A stretch of DNA of 44,854 nt from a virus, in the IMG/VR virus record IMGVR_UViG_3300025892_001961, positions 1 through 44,854 of that record, one strand, 5' to 3'. The notes below the pieces were generated by a model. That model worked only from the letters and a program-made list of their open reading frames with translations. It was not told the origin of the DNA and ran no database searches. This document shows, in pieces, positions 21,707 through 28,952 of this stretch; position 1 is the first letter of the stretch, and each line of letters begins with the position of its first letter. A program made the position numbers and the translations under genes.

Positions 21707-22692
21707 TCGGGTTGTTAATCGCATCTCCCGTCAGTGCTGCTGATGTGGGAGGTGTTTCTGCGACTGCAAATCCAATCGCAAACTCATCAGGCTCAGTTAC
21801 GAACCAAGCTATTCAGGTTTTACAAGGACCATACATCACTAATCAATATGGTGGGGGCATTGCTTGTCAAGGACCGACTGCTAATATCACACCATTTATT
21901 ACTCATGCTCGTAATGAGAAGGATCCATTTGAGACACATTACATGGAACCTCAGTATGATAACAGAGATTTTAAGGGTCAATTAGTAGAAACTCAAAAGG
22001 TAGTAAAGAACTGGCCATGGGAATCTTGGTATGACGATAGAACATATACCAACTCAGATGGCGAGACTGTTCGTGCATATGAAGATGGTCAGGATATGAC
22101 TATCAGAACAATGGAAATGATGGGAGATGGTGTTCCTGATAATCCTGGAGCAGAACTCTGGCAGAAACCAGTAAGAACTGGTGACACTAAAAACTATAGT
22201 ACCAGTCTTGGTTTATCCGCAACAATCTCTTTCCCACTTGATGGAGGACTACAAGAACGTTGTAAGACAGCAGCAGATACTCAAATCCAAATGCAGCAAC
22301 AGTTAATTGCTAATAAAAGATTAGATTTTGAGATTGCGAGACTTAAAAATTGTGGCGAACTAATGCAGAAGGGAATTAGTTTCCATCCCAGAAGTCCTTA
22401 TTTTAAAGTGTGTGCTGATGTGGTAGTTCAAAATGTAACTACTGTCAAGCAACATCGTCACTCTATCCCTTCGGTTTCAGTGCCGACCGTAGGATCTTTA
22501 TCGCCCGGTTCCGGTCGCGTTGCTCCGCCTTCCTCTCAGTCGCAGACAATACCGGGGGTTTCTTACCCCGTAAGGCAGCAATCTTCTTCACAACCTTCTT
22601 CGTCACAGGTTTCACCACTTTTAACAAAAGGTCAGCAAGAGGTTTTGCGAGCAGTGCCGAGGTCGTTGCCACCACAGCAACTGCAACGGTAG
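21664..22692 (+). CDS. Exported protein, third of the trio; start codon unclear
   Basis: The frame encodes a good export signal (YYKYLYPVIGLLIASPVSA) ending at about 21730. It is followed by ADVGGVSATANPIANSSGSV, an aromatic/acidic middle, a helical region LQERCKTAADTQIQMQQQLIANK and the segment FHPRSPYFKVCADVVVQN, then a Ser/Pro/Gln-rich tail. The body looks conserved and coding. There is no ATG, GTG or TTG suitably placed before the signal; the only upstream ATG in frame is at 21415 inside the second gene and would add 85 unlikely residues. The 5' end given here is provisional. The last 230 bases overlap a leftward gene. Confidence 0.6.
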   Translation, partial: GYKHNRYYKYLYPVIGLLIASPVSAADVGGVSATANPIANSSGSVTNQAIQVLQGPYITNQYGGGIACQGPTANITPFITHARNEKDPFETHYMEPQYDNRDFKGQLVETQKVVKNWPWESWYDDRTYTNSDGETVRAYEDGQDMTIRTMEMMGDGVPDNPGAELWQKPVRTGDTKNYSTSLGLSATISFPLDGGLQERCKTAADTQIQMQQQLIANKRLDFEIARLKNCGELMQKGISFHPRSPYFKVCADVVVQNVTTVKQHRHSIPSVSVPTVGSLSPGSGRVAPPSSQSQTIPGVSYPVRQQSSSQPSSSQVSPLLTKGQQEVLRAVPRSLPPQQLQR

Positions 22693-23266
22693 CAGTTATC
22701 ATACCTGCTGATGGTATGTTTTGGACAATCTGATCAGGTATATCTAAATTTTCAAATACAGGGAGACATTCTTTTCCTACTGTCTCATACCTAGTAATCT
22801 TTTTATTACCCTCTAGGATTGTTCCTACAGGGTTTTTTAATTGTTGTGCTCTATCAGGACACTCTACTTTTTCAGGAGGTGGTGGTGTATTTGTCTTTGA
22901 CTTTGGTGGTGTAACTTCTTCTACTTCTGGTGCTTTATATGGTGGGGGTGGTGGAGATGTTGTTTCTATCGTTAATCTACGAGGATCATAATCAACTGGA
23001 TTATAACTAGGAGTTCCTGCATCACAAAATACCTGGACACCATCCTTGTCCTCTTCTTTTAGAGTTGTATTCTGACTACTATCTCTATGCGACTCAACGC
23101 ATCCTGGTATATTAACAATAGGAACACCCACCTGTGTAGACACGGGTGGGTAAATTGGAACTGCTTGTGAAGGTGTCTTTAACCAATCAGGTGTTTCACT
23201 AATGAATAAATTACCAACTTGCTTAATTCCAATATCAATATTACCTATTTGGATTTCTGGAATCAT
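22463..23266 (-). CDS. Pro-rich membrane-anchored protein with basic C-terminus, 267 aa
   Basis: The N-terminal 90 residues carry a few Cys and hydrophobic strands. The middle is Pro/Lys/Glu rich (SPPPPPYKAPEVEEVTPPKS). One membrane segment lies near residues 185-207 (GMITATVAVAVVATTSALLA), followed by a strongly basic helical tail (KPVTKKVVKKIAALRGKK). The layout suggests a single-pass protein bridging membrane and another layer. It is the last gene of the lysozyme operon, starting within the nuclease stop (TAATG). Its last 230 bases are antisense to the third exported gene. Confidence 0.65.
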   Translation of the reverse strand: MIPEIQIGNIDIGIKQVGNLFISETPDWLKTPSQAVPIYPPVSTQVGVPIVNIPGCVESHRDSSQNTTLKEEDKDGVQVFCDAGTPSYNPVDYDPRRLTIETTSPPPPPYKAPEVEEVTPPKSKTNTPPPPEKVECPDRAQQLKNPVGTILEGNKKITRYETVGKECLPVFENLDIPDQIVQNIPSAGMITATVAVAVVATTSALLAKPLADLLLKVVKPVTKKVVKKIAALRGKKPPVLSATERKAEQRDRNRAIKILRSALKPKG

Positions 23267-23727
23267 TACTCAACCAGAGTGCCATGTTCTCTACGAATGA
23301 CACGAAGTGCTTCAAGGTTCATATCTTTGGTGCCACCATCATATGCATGAGCATATCCTTCTTCAATCATTTGCTCGTTAAGGGACACGCTGTCGTCCCC
23401 AATGTAAAGCCACCCCAGAAGACGACCGTATTTGCCAGTACCGCCAACAAGTTCAGTCCTAACAGACAACTCATCATCACCAGCCAACGTACCTTCGAGT
23501 TTCTCTTTGAGCCAGTTGGTTGCGTCGATTCCAAGTGCTTTCTCCTCTAGGTTTTTGGTCCTTTTCTCTGGCGTATCAACTCCAGCAACTCTAACTCTTT
23601 CTTTCTTGTATAAATCAAACCCGAGGTCGATAGTAACATCAATAGTATCACCATCAAGGACACGGTTGATCTCCGTCACTCGGAAGTTGTAGCAGGACTT
23701 CCTGCTTGGGGGTGTCATCTGTCCCAT
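23266..23727 (-). CDS. Thermonuclease-like nuclease (SNase fold)
   Basis: This 153-residue protein matches the staphylococcal nuclease family: VLDGDTIDV (metal-binding Asp), VRVAGVDTPEKRTKN with the catalytic Arg and Glu region, GKYGRLLGWLY and EGYAHAYDGG. It cleaves DNA or RNA with calcium in known relatives. No signal peptide is visible, so it may act in the cytoplasm. Its N-terminus overlaps the preceding small gene; an internal ATG at 23718 is an alternative start. It lies in a run of membrane and envelope genes. Confidence 0.88.
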   Translation of the reverse strand: MGQMTPPSRKSCYNFRVTEINRVLDGDTIDVTIDLGFDLYKKERVRVAGVDTPEKRTKNLEEKALGIDATNWLKEKLEGTLAGDDELSVRTELVGGTGKYGRLLGWLYIGDDSVSLNEQMIEEGYAHAYDGGTKDMNLEALRVIRREHGTLVE

Positions 23728-23863
23728 CTTTTAATTCTGCAAACGCTATCCTTAATATGTATACGATACAATAGAATGCTCCTGCAACTGCAAGTATCAC
23801 CATAATGATCACTGACCATACAGGATCATTTGGATTATCTAGGGGGCGAAGAAACAGTTCCAT
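23654..23863 (-). CDS. Small single-pass membrane protein, 69 aa
   Basis: The product has one membrane segment (VWSVIIMVILAVAGAFYCIVYIL) and a short acidic tail. It overlaps both neighbours in other frames. The coding case rests on the clean membrane segment and coupling with the upstream gene. Function unknown. Confidence 0.5.
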   Translation of the reverse strand: MELFLRPLDNPNDPVWSVIIMVILAVAGAFYCIVYILRIAFAELKDGTDDTPKQEVLLQLPSDGDQPCP

Positions 23864-24029
23864 CTTTACTATTCACACTAGGGATTAATTGATAAGATAA
23901 TTTATCTCTCAGTTTATTTACACGTTCTTCATCAAATTGGGAAAATTTTCCTCTCTTCTCTACATGTTTATAATAATGTAAAGCATTTTGGATGATTGTA
24001 AAATCTTCCATATCTAATTCAAAATTCAT
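23835..24029 (-). CDS. Small soluble protein, 64 aa
   Basis: The start at 24029 shares TAATG with the preceding stop. The sequence MNFELDMEDFTIIQNALHYY is helical, followed by a Lys/Arg/Glu region. It resembles small conserved cyanophage proteins. Function unknown. Confidence 0.6.
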   Translation of the reverse strand: MNFELDMEDFTIIQNALHYYKHVEKRGKFSQFDEERVNKLRDKLSYQLIPSVNSKDGTVSSPPR

Positions 24030-24592
24030 TAGCAATCATTAAATACACTACCAACTGTAGAACCAACAGTAGAACCTACTCTACCACCTAAAAGTGCTAC
24101 CCAACCAGCCGCCAACCATCCAACATAAGGAATGCCAATTACAGCAGGAACACCAACACCAGCAGCAATACTAGTTCCTGCCATTGCACCTTGTGACCGT
24201 GCTCCAGCGTCCGCCACGATACACTCTATTTCTTTTGCAGACTTTCCCTCGCCGTCTACAGCACCTCCTAGATTTCTAGTGCCGTCCATAGTGTATTGAT
24301 CTCTGCGCCACTCACGGCGACTTTCGTTACCACCACCAAACAATCCTCTCTTCTCTTTATCTAATGATAGAGATTTCTGTGACTCAAGAACAGCAGGATC
24401 GTTTGCTTTATATTCTATACTATAACCTTCTTTATCTGCCTCAATCTTGTATGAGGAATAATCTCCCCTCGGAAAATTAATAACTGGTGCTTCTGGCACT
24501 CTGGTTGCTTTAATGATGTGTCCCAGAACACCGATATGTGCTACGGCAACAACACCACCAACTCCTAATGCAGTCCATTTAAAGAAGGTCAT
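24029..24592 (-). CDS. Membrane protein with Gly/Ala-rich C-terminus, 187 aa
   Basis: The chosen start (MTFFKWTALGVGGVVAVAHIG) opens with a membrane segment. A charged central domain follows (FPRGDYSSYKIEADKEGYSI; ESRREWRRDQYTMDG). A Gly/Ala/Val-rich hydrophobic C-terminus (about 140-180) may form one or two further segments. The longer ORF to 24697 overlaps the upstream gene. Function unknown; it lies in the envelope operon. Confidence 0.6.
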   Translation of the reverse strand: MTFFKWTALGVGGVVAVAHIGVLGHIIKATRVPEAPVINFPRGDYSSYKIEADKEGYSIEYKANDPAVLESQKSLSLDKEKRGLFGGGNESRREWRRDQYTMDGTRNLGGAVDGEGKSAKEIECIVADAGARSQGAMAGTSIAAGVGVPAVIGIPYVGWLAAGWVALLGGRVGSTVGSTVGSVFNDC

Positions 24593-24596
24593 AAGA

Positions 24597-25025
24597 TTAC
24601 ATCTGATAAGGTTTTTCTGTTGAAGCAAATCCAATTTGGATTGGTGCTTGTTCGATACGAATAGTTTGTGCAGGTGCAGTTTGTGCTGCTGCAGCAATCA
24701 ATCTTTCCATATCTGCTTTACTAATACCACCACCATTGCCATTACTTTCTCCTGCTTTCTTTGCTGCCTGAACACCAAAAGTCGCAAGCACCCCAGTAAA
24801 GACACTCGCGATAAAAGTAGGATCTAGTTTTTGTTCAGGAATTCCAAGTGCTGGTGGAAGTTTGATGTATGCCAACGTGAGTATTCCGCCAGACCAAACA
24901 AGGATGCCGAGCCTAACAAAAGTAGACAGAATAGCAAGCTGCTCTTCTTTATCATCTGCAGCTGCCTTTATCTTTCCCAGAAGACCTTTCTTCTTGGGAT
25001 CTTCTTTCTTGACTTCCTCTGGCAT
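24597..25025 (-). CDS. Two-segment membrane protein, holin-like layout, 142 aa
   Basis: A charged N-terminus (EEVKKEDPKKKG) is followed by two membrane segments (about 37-53 and 68-86; FVRLGILVWSGGILTLAYI and FIASVFTGVLATFGV) and a soluble Gln/Ala-rich tail. This layout and the position in an operon with a lysozyme would suit a holin, but I see no direct proof and it could be a virion membrane-interacting protein. Confidence 0.6.
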   Translation of the reverse strand: MPEEVKKEDPKKKGLLGKIKAAADDKEEQLAILSTFVRLGILVWSGGILTLAYIKLPPALGIPEQKLDPTFIASVFTGVLATFGVQAAKKAGESNGNGGGISKADMERLIAAAAQTAPAQTIRIEQAPIQIGFASTEKPYQM

Positions 25026-25046
25026 TCCATATGGAGCAACGCATCT

Positions 25047-25721
25047 CTATTTAGAAATATAACCTTCTTTAACTAGATACTCTCTAGTTAAAGGAGTTGG
25101 TTCATATTCAGTCCACATTTGACCAGCAGCACAAGCATTCAATGCATTCATAGTCATACCTTCTGTCTTACCTGCCCACATTGCTTCCTTCTCCCACGGA
25201 ATTGCTCCTGGTTGCAATGCATATGTCCTACGTACCATCTCTTGCCACATCTCAGGAACACTTTCCTCCGGTAAGATAATAGCAATCAAACTATTATCAA
25301 TCGTTCCTGCCATACAATCCTGTGCAGCGTGCCATCCTTCATGACGCATCACACTCATTAAAACATGAGGGCGACTCATGAATGTCTTATTTAAATAGAA
25401 GTTATTACTTACAGTATGATAGACACCACGATTTCCTACTGGAAAATACTTTTCGTCAGCAAGATATACACCCACACCAACTTCACTTAGTGAAGAGAGC
25501 ATATGATTGAACTCTTGTGCCACTGAAGTAAATGCTTCAGGGTTATCATAATTTGAAGAAACATCTAACAAAGAATTTACTTCAGTCACATCATCGGTGC
25601 ATTCTCGAAGAAGCATACAACCCATAGAATGACTAGAATAATAATGTTCTTTTCTAATAGGGTCTGCCATTGCAGGAGCAGCAAGACATGCTGCCATCAA
25701 GGCCATAATAAGTTTTTTCAT
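25047..25721 (-). CDS. Secreted zinc-metallopeptidase-like protein (HEGWH)
   Basis: From ATG 25721 the protein has a signal peptide (MKKLIMALMAACLAAPAMA) and a mature domain of about 205 residues. The motif HEGWH (about residues 127-131) fits the HExxH zinc-binding site of metallopeptidases. A downstream acidic helix (PWEKEAMWAGKTEGM) could give the third ligand. Four or more cysteines suggest disulphides in the periplasm. It may act on envelope proteins. The zinc role is inferred from the motif alone, and no close family is recognised. Confidence 0.65.
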   Translation of the reverse strand: MKKLIMALMAACLAAPAMADPIRKEHYYSSHSMGCMLLRECTDDVTEVNSLLDVSSNYDNPEAFTSVAQEFNHMLSSLSEVGVGVYLADEKYFPVGNRGVYHTVSNNFYLNKTFMSRPHVLMSVMRHEGWHAAQDCMAGTIDNSLIAIILPEESVPEMWQEMVRRTYALQPGAIPWEKEAMWAGKTEGMTMNALNACAAGQMWTEYEPTPLTREYLVKEGYISK

Positions 25722-25722
25722 A

Positions 25723-25977
25723 TCAGAAAGGTAGAGCGGGTCCGGTAGTTGTGGGAAGTGGTAGAGCACCACCAGTAGTATCAGGAAGTTCTGGCAGTGC
25801 AGAATCCATCATTCCAGGTAGAGCACTAGTAATCGCTTCTGCTGCTGCTTTAGCAACATTCTCTTTTACTTGTTCGACAATAGCATCACGACGGAGATAA
25901 ACAACTGTTCCTCCACCGATGATACCTGCAGTTCCTACAAATGATAGGACTGCTAAAACATTAATTACTTTTTGCAT
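25723..25977 (-). CDS. Small membrane protein, 84 aa
   Basis: From ATG 25977 (MQKVINVLAVLSFVGTAGII) there is one membrane segment followed by an Ala/Glu helix (VEQVKENVAKAAAEAI) and a Pro/Thr-rich tail ending PALPF. This layout recurs in cyanophages. It ends one base before the metallopeptidase-like gene start. Function unknown. Confidence 0.65.
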   Translation of the reverse strand: MQKVINVLAVLSFVGTAGIIGGGTVVYLRRDAIVEQVKENVAKAAAEAITSALPGMMDSALPELPDTTGGALPLPTTTGPALPF

Positions 25978-26182
25978 AATAAGCCTCGTAGTATTTGGCA
26001 ATGCCGTTGCAATTTACATTACCTTGAGATACCCAGTCGTGAGCACACTCGTATATAGATTGATTAGCATACTTCGATTTTCTTGTGTTGTCAAGTTCAG
26101 TGCCATACCTACTTAACAAAATAAGAAGAGCTTGTTCTCTGAGTTTGAGTTTCTCTTTACTATATCTCCAATCATCAACCAT
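25961..26182 (-). CDS. Small soluble protein, 73 aa
   Basis: From ATG 26182 (MVDDWRYSKEKLKLREQALL) the product has a basic helical N-terminus, ILLSRYGTELDN and a Cys/Tyr-containing end. Both ends overlap neighbours, as usual in this operon. Function unknown. Confidence 0.55.
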   Translation of the reverse strand: MVDDWRYSKEKLKLREQALLILLSRYGTELDNTRKSKYANQSIYECAHDWVSQGNVNCNGIAKYYEAYYAKSN

Positions 26183-26585
26183 GAATATTCTCCGATCCTC
26201 CTTGGAAGTTTTCTGATCCACCAACTGGGTCTAACTGAGTTGTAGTCTTTCCACACCTGGTTGCCATATCATACATCACTTCATGGATGTTGTCAGGTTC
26301 TTTGGGGTCTTGCCATTCAGGACGCAACCACCACCCATCATGGGGATCGTCATTGATGTGTTCATACTCCAGTTGTTTTTCTGATTTCACGGGTTCTCCA
26401 AACCAAGGATCATTTTTTAAAACTTTTGGTGCAGGTATTCCTATGAAACCATACCCTTGAGTAAGGTGTCCTGGTCCACATTCAAATAGAGGTGCTTCTA
26501 AGTCATCAATGGTACATCTAACTTCTTTCTGTTTAGTAAATCCAAGAATACCTTTGAGAGTTTTAGTGAGGTTGGTGCCAATCAT
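26175..26585 (-). CDS. Conserved cyanophage protein, 136 aa
   Basis: The sequence has a CTIDDLEAPLFECGPGHLTQGYGF region, Pro/Trp-rich central segments (DDPHDGWWLRPEWQDPKEP) and a Gly/Ser/Asn-rich end. There is no signal peptide. It is coupled to the lysozyme lipoprotein gene by a four-base overlap. Function unknown. Confidence 0.6.
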   Translation of the reverse strand: MIGTNLTKTLKGILGFTKQKEVRCTIDDLEAPLFECGPGHLTQGYGFIGIPAPKVLKNDPWFGEPVKSEKQLEYEHINDDPHDGWWLRPEWQDPKEPDNIHEVMYDMATRCGKTTTQLDPVGGSENFQGGSENIHG

Positions 26586-27163
26586 ACCAATACGAGTTTG
26601 TTAGAGTAGTTATAAGCATAGATTTCACGGTTCCCTTTAATCCCCCAACCCAACCAATAATAGGCAGGAACCATATACTGAGAGATACTTTGTCCATTAC
26701 CTTCAAAGTCTGGAAGGACTTTTTGGAAGATAGGTTCATTAATCATATAACGTGTCTGACACTCAAGAGTGCTAGGGTCACAATCATACTTATCAGAGAA
26801 ATACCTCAACCCCAAATAACGGTGTGTAGAGGTCCACTGAATGAGTCCGTACCCACCCCTATGGCAATCATCGTAAAGAACTCTAGCACCTCCCTCGCAA
26901 ATGTTGGAATGGAACTTGCTTTCTTGTTTAATGTTACCCAGGATCGTTGCCAAGGCATTTGGATCTGTGATTCTTGTTTTGTCTTGTAGTTGTTCAAGGA
27001 CATACTTTTCTTCTGGTGAGCATTCAGGACACTGCCAGGAGGGTTCGTGTGGAACTACAGGGATGCTGACAACATCTTCTTTAATTGTAATTGGTGCGGA
27101 TTTAGAGGCACAGGATGCACCAAGAATCCCTAATGCAAATAAGGCAGCTAAACGGCGGAACAT
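26582..27163 (-). CDS. Lipoprotein with phage tail-lysozyme domain
   Basis: From ATG 27163 (MFRRLAALFALGILGASC) the protein has a lipoprotein signal with lipobox LGASC, so Cys18 would be lipidated. Residues about 55-160 match the phage tail-lysozyme domain: ATILGNIKQESKF with the probable catalytic Glu (81), then GGYGLIQWTSTHRYLGL. It would cut peptidoglycan from a membrane-anchored position. The ATG at 27190 overlaps the -10 box of its own promoter and cannot be used. Upstream of it lies a near-perfect early promoter. Confidence 0.8.
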   Translation of the reverse strand: MFRRLAALFALGILGASCASKSAPITIKEDVVSIPVVPHEPSWQCPECSPEEKYVLEQLQDKTRITDPNALATILGNIKQESKFHSNICEGGARVLYDDCHRGGYGLIQWTSTHRYLGLRYFSDKYDCDPSTLECQTRYMINEPIFQKVLPDFEGNGQSISQYMVPAYYWLGWGIKGNREIYAYNYSNKLVLV

Positions 27164-27188
27164 TAAAAAAGGAGCGTATTGCCCCTTC

Positions 27189-27217
27189 ATTATAGTTTAT
27201 TCGGTTTTGCCTGTCAA
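27189..27217 (-). promoter_or_regulatory. Consensus sigma70 promoter for the lysozyme operon
   Basis: Leftward TTGACA (27217-27212), 17-base spacer, TATAAT (27194-27189): both hexamers perfect. The stop codon TGA of the upstream 42-residue gene lies inside the -35. This points to early expression of an operon that contains envelope enzymes. Confidence 0.85.
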
Positions 27218-27342
27218 GGTGACGGTGCGTAAACTGGTTGCATCAGTCCACCACCTGGTCCGTCATTGTCATCATCAATGTTTTCTTGGGATAAACTCCA
27301 AAGGATAAATCCCATAACCATTGTTGCTGATAGCAATAACAT
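27214..27342 (-). CDS. Small membrane protein with acidic/Gly tail, 42 aa
   Basis: The ORF encodes one membrane segment (MLLLSATMVMGFILWSLS) and a tail QENIDDDNDGPGGGLMQPVY. Its ATG directly follows the hli stop. It looks like a genuine mini-membrane protein co-expressed with the hli gene. Function unknown. Confidence 0.6.
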   Translation of the reverse strand: MLLLSATMVMGFILWSLSQENIDDDNDGPGGGLMQPVYAPSP

Positions 27343-27450
27343 TCACCATACTCCCGGAATGATTTGTCCTGTGACTGCATAACTACCCATTGCGGCAATG
27401 ACTCCGATCATTGCTGCCCAACCATTAATCCGTTCTGCGTTTTCGTTCAT
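27343..27450 (-). CDS. hli: High-light-inducible (Hli) protein, 35 aa
   Basis: A very short Hli protein: ERINGWAAMIGVIAAMGSY, then VTGQIIPGVW. The chlorophyll-binding helix motif ExxNGxxAMIG is present. Such single-helix proteins bind chlorophyll and carotenoid and protect photosystem II under stress. An AGGAGC ribosome site precedes the start. It overlaps the 56-residue gene upstream. Confidence 0.85.
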   Translation of the reverse strand: MNENAERINGWAAMIGVIAAMGSYAVTGQIIPGVW

Positions 27451-27595
27451 TTGTTTGCTCCTGTGTTTTGTTTGTAATAATTACTTTGCTACCATCGTGA
27501 CTGAACATCAGTTCATCATCACAGTCCCAACAAAGTTCTTCAAATAAGGCGTTGAGTTTCTCCATGTCATCATAGAGAGCATTGGGATCAGGCAT
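27425..27595 (-). CDS. Small acidic protein upstream of hli, 56 aa
   Basis: The product (MPDPNALYDDMEKLNALFEE) is acidic and helical, followed by LCWDCDDELMFSHDGSKVII. The two Cys in CWDC are close together. The basic end overlaps the hli start. The pattern recurs in cyanophages. Function unknown. Confidence 0.6.
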   Translation of the reverse strand: MPDPNALYDDMEKLNALFEELCWDCDDELMFSHDGSKVIITNKTQEQTNERKRRTD

Positions 27596-27617
27596 AATAG
27601 ATTAGAAGATATCTTAT

Positions 27618-27845
27618 CTATTCTCCTTCACTCAATACAAAATAGAATTTGCTTTGATCTACTGGTGCATTCTCATAAGATGAAATGTCACCATACTGTT
27701 TGTGGTCTTTGTAACCTACCATGCGACCCTTCGTATTTTGAAGAGCAGACATGAAGACTACGAAAAAGAATACTGCTGGCGCACCGACAAGCAGTGCTCC
27801 TCCAATTACATAATAAGTCAGAATTTCAAGTAGAGAGTTTTCCAT
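27618..27845 (-). CDS. Small membrane protein, 75 aa
   Basis: One long membrane segment (YYVIGGALLVGAPAVFFFVVF) is followed by a soluble tail (LQNTKGRMVGYKDHKQYGDI). The start overlaps the stop of the 28-residue gene (TGATG). It is co-transcribed with the second hli gene. Function unknown, possibly thylakoid. Confidence 0.6.
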   Translation of the reverse strand: MENSLLEILTYYVIGGALLVGAPAVFFFVVFMSALQNTKGRMVGYKDHKQYGDISSYENAPVDQSKFYFVLSEGE

Positions 27846-27931
27846 CAGTAGGTTTCTGAAAGTTGTTCCACAGTATAACCGAGCAGACAGAAAAAAGCAA
27901 CTGTCGTGACGGTGAAAATAACTTCAGTCAT
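27845..27931 (-). CDS. 28-aa single-pass membrane mini-protein
   Basis: The sequence MTEVIFTVTTVAFFCLLGYT is a membrane segment followed by VEQLSETY. It is coupled on both sides through TGATG junctions, between hli and the 75-residue gene. Its size and layout recall small photosystem subunits, but I cannot assign it. Confidence 0.5.
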   Translation of the reverse strand: MTEVIFTVTTVAFFCLLGYTVEQLSETY

Positions 27932-28149
27932 CAGAATCCGAAGACACCAAAGAAAAATACACTACCGGAAGTAGCATAAGAGATAACAGCAGCAACAAAT
28001 CCAAGCATAGCAGTGCGTCCATTCAATTTCTCCGCCCTTTCGGCATATGACTCATATCCATAACGCTCAGCATCGGTCTGAGAGACATACATCTGGGGTT
28101 CTTTAGCGAACAGATTCTGTTGTCCGCGATCGTTCGTTGTTACAGTCAT
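27931..28149 (-). CDS. hli: High-light-inducible (Hli) protein, 72 aa
   Basis: The C-terminal half is a standard Hli helix: ERAEKLNGRTAMLGFVAAVISY, with ExxNGRxAMLGF, then a Gly/Phe-rich end. The N-terminal half is polar (Gln, Tyr, Glu). GGAG precedes the start. It lies first in a three-gene unit behind a consensus promoter. Confidence 0.92.
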   Translation of the reverse strand: MTVTTNDRGQQNLFAKEPQMYVSQTDAERYGYESYAERAEKLNGRTAMLGFVAAVISYATSGSVFFFGVFGF

Positions 28150-28176
28150 GTTACACTCCGTTATAAATCTTTACAT

Positions 28177-28205
28177 ATTATATAGGAAACATAAAGTTTT
28201 GTCAA
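28177..28205 (-). promoter_or_regulatory. Consensus sigma70 promoter for the 72-aa hli gene
   Basis: Leftward TTGACA (28205-28200), 17-base spacer, TATAAT (28182-28177): both perfect. The start of transcription should lie near 28170, about 20 bases before the hli ATG. Confidence 0.85.
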
Positions 28206-28206
28206 G

Positions 28207-28416
28207 TCAGTAGTCATCGTTTCTGCCATACCTGGTACAGGTCTTTTTATTTTCTGCTGATGATCTACACCACTGTCTCACATAACTATCTGCATCCTGC
28301 TCCATAGAGAAGTGGGCATGGTTATGCAGTGTCCCTATCAGTGCTATCGTTCCCAGCAACATAAGGGAGGTCAGTGTCCCTGGATTCGTTATGAAAGTTA
28401 TGAGATACTTTTTCAT
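28207..28416 (-). CDS. Small membrane protein, 69 aa
   Basis: The product (MKKYLITFITNPGTLTSLML, then LGTIALIGTLHNHAHF) has one hydrophobic segment near residues 13-30 and a charged, Cys-containing soluble end (VRQWCRSSAENKKTCTRYGR). It starts right after an intrinsic terminator and ends just before the hli promoter. Function unknown. Confidence 0.6.
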   Translation of the reverse strand: MKKYLITFITNPGTLTSLMLLGTIALIGTLHNHAHFSMEQDADSYVRQWCRSSAENKKTCTRYGRNDDY

Positions 28417-28443
28417 AAAAAAAGGGGATGCCGTCGCACCCCC
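28417..28443 (-). terminator. Intrinsic terminator after the beta-barrel-like gene
   Basis: Leftward GGGGGTGC (28443-28436) and GCATCCCC (28431-28424) pair over 8 bp (one G-T) with a GACG loop, followed by seven T. It lies about 40 bases after the 121-residue gene. Confidence 0.88.
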
Positions 28444-28481
28444 AGTATAACATCTAGATGTTTATGTGTCTATATGAACGA

Positions 28482-28847
28482 TCAGAAGTTGTACTTGACG
28501 CCCAACTTACCACCCAGACCGAAGTCATCATCGTCTTCAGCGGTCAGGAAGGAGAGCTCACCATAGACTCCGAGGGCATCGGAAACGGGGACGCCAACAC
28601 CTGCTTTACCAGAGAACTGGGTGTCAGTTTCTTCACCGTCAACAGCGACGATGGCAGGACCAGCCTGGACGTAGTAAGAAGCAGCACCTGCTTCTCCTTC
28701 AAAACCTACGTGAAGGTCTGTCGTGGCAGAAGTGTAGTCATCGCCAACCCAACCAGCATTGGTTTCGACGTTGACGTAGGGACCTGCAAGGGCAGCGCCA
28801 GCAGAAGCGAACAGAGCAGCGGAAGCTGCGAATACAGATTTAAACAT
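28482..28847 (-). CDS. Exported outer-membrane beta-barrel-like protein, 121 aa
   Basis: A signal peptide (MFKSVFAASAALFASAGAALA) is followed by amphipathic beta strands with Gly/Ala turns and a terminal Phe (GGKLGVKYNF), as in outer-membrane barrels. It is small for a full barrel (about 100 mature residues). It is monocistronic, with a promoter that fuses a sigma70 and a late box and a strong terminator. It may be a virion or host-surface protein. Confidence 0.65.
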   Translation of the reverse strand: MFKSVFAASAALFASAGAALAGPYVNVETNAGWVGDDYTSATTDLHVGFEGEAGAASYYVQAGPAIVAVDGEETDTQFSGKAGVGVPVSDALGVYGELSFLTAEDDDDFGLGGKLGVKYNF

Positions 28848-28952
28848 TTGTTTTACCTTTAGTTACTTGCGGAATGGATACCCGCAGATGAATAGGGACT
28901 CGACTGTCCCGTGTTATGAATACCCTTTGTTATTTTATGACAAAAGGTTAAG

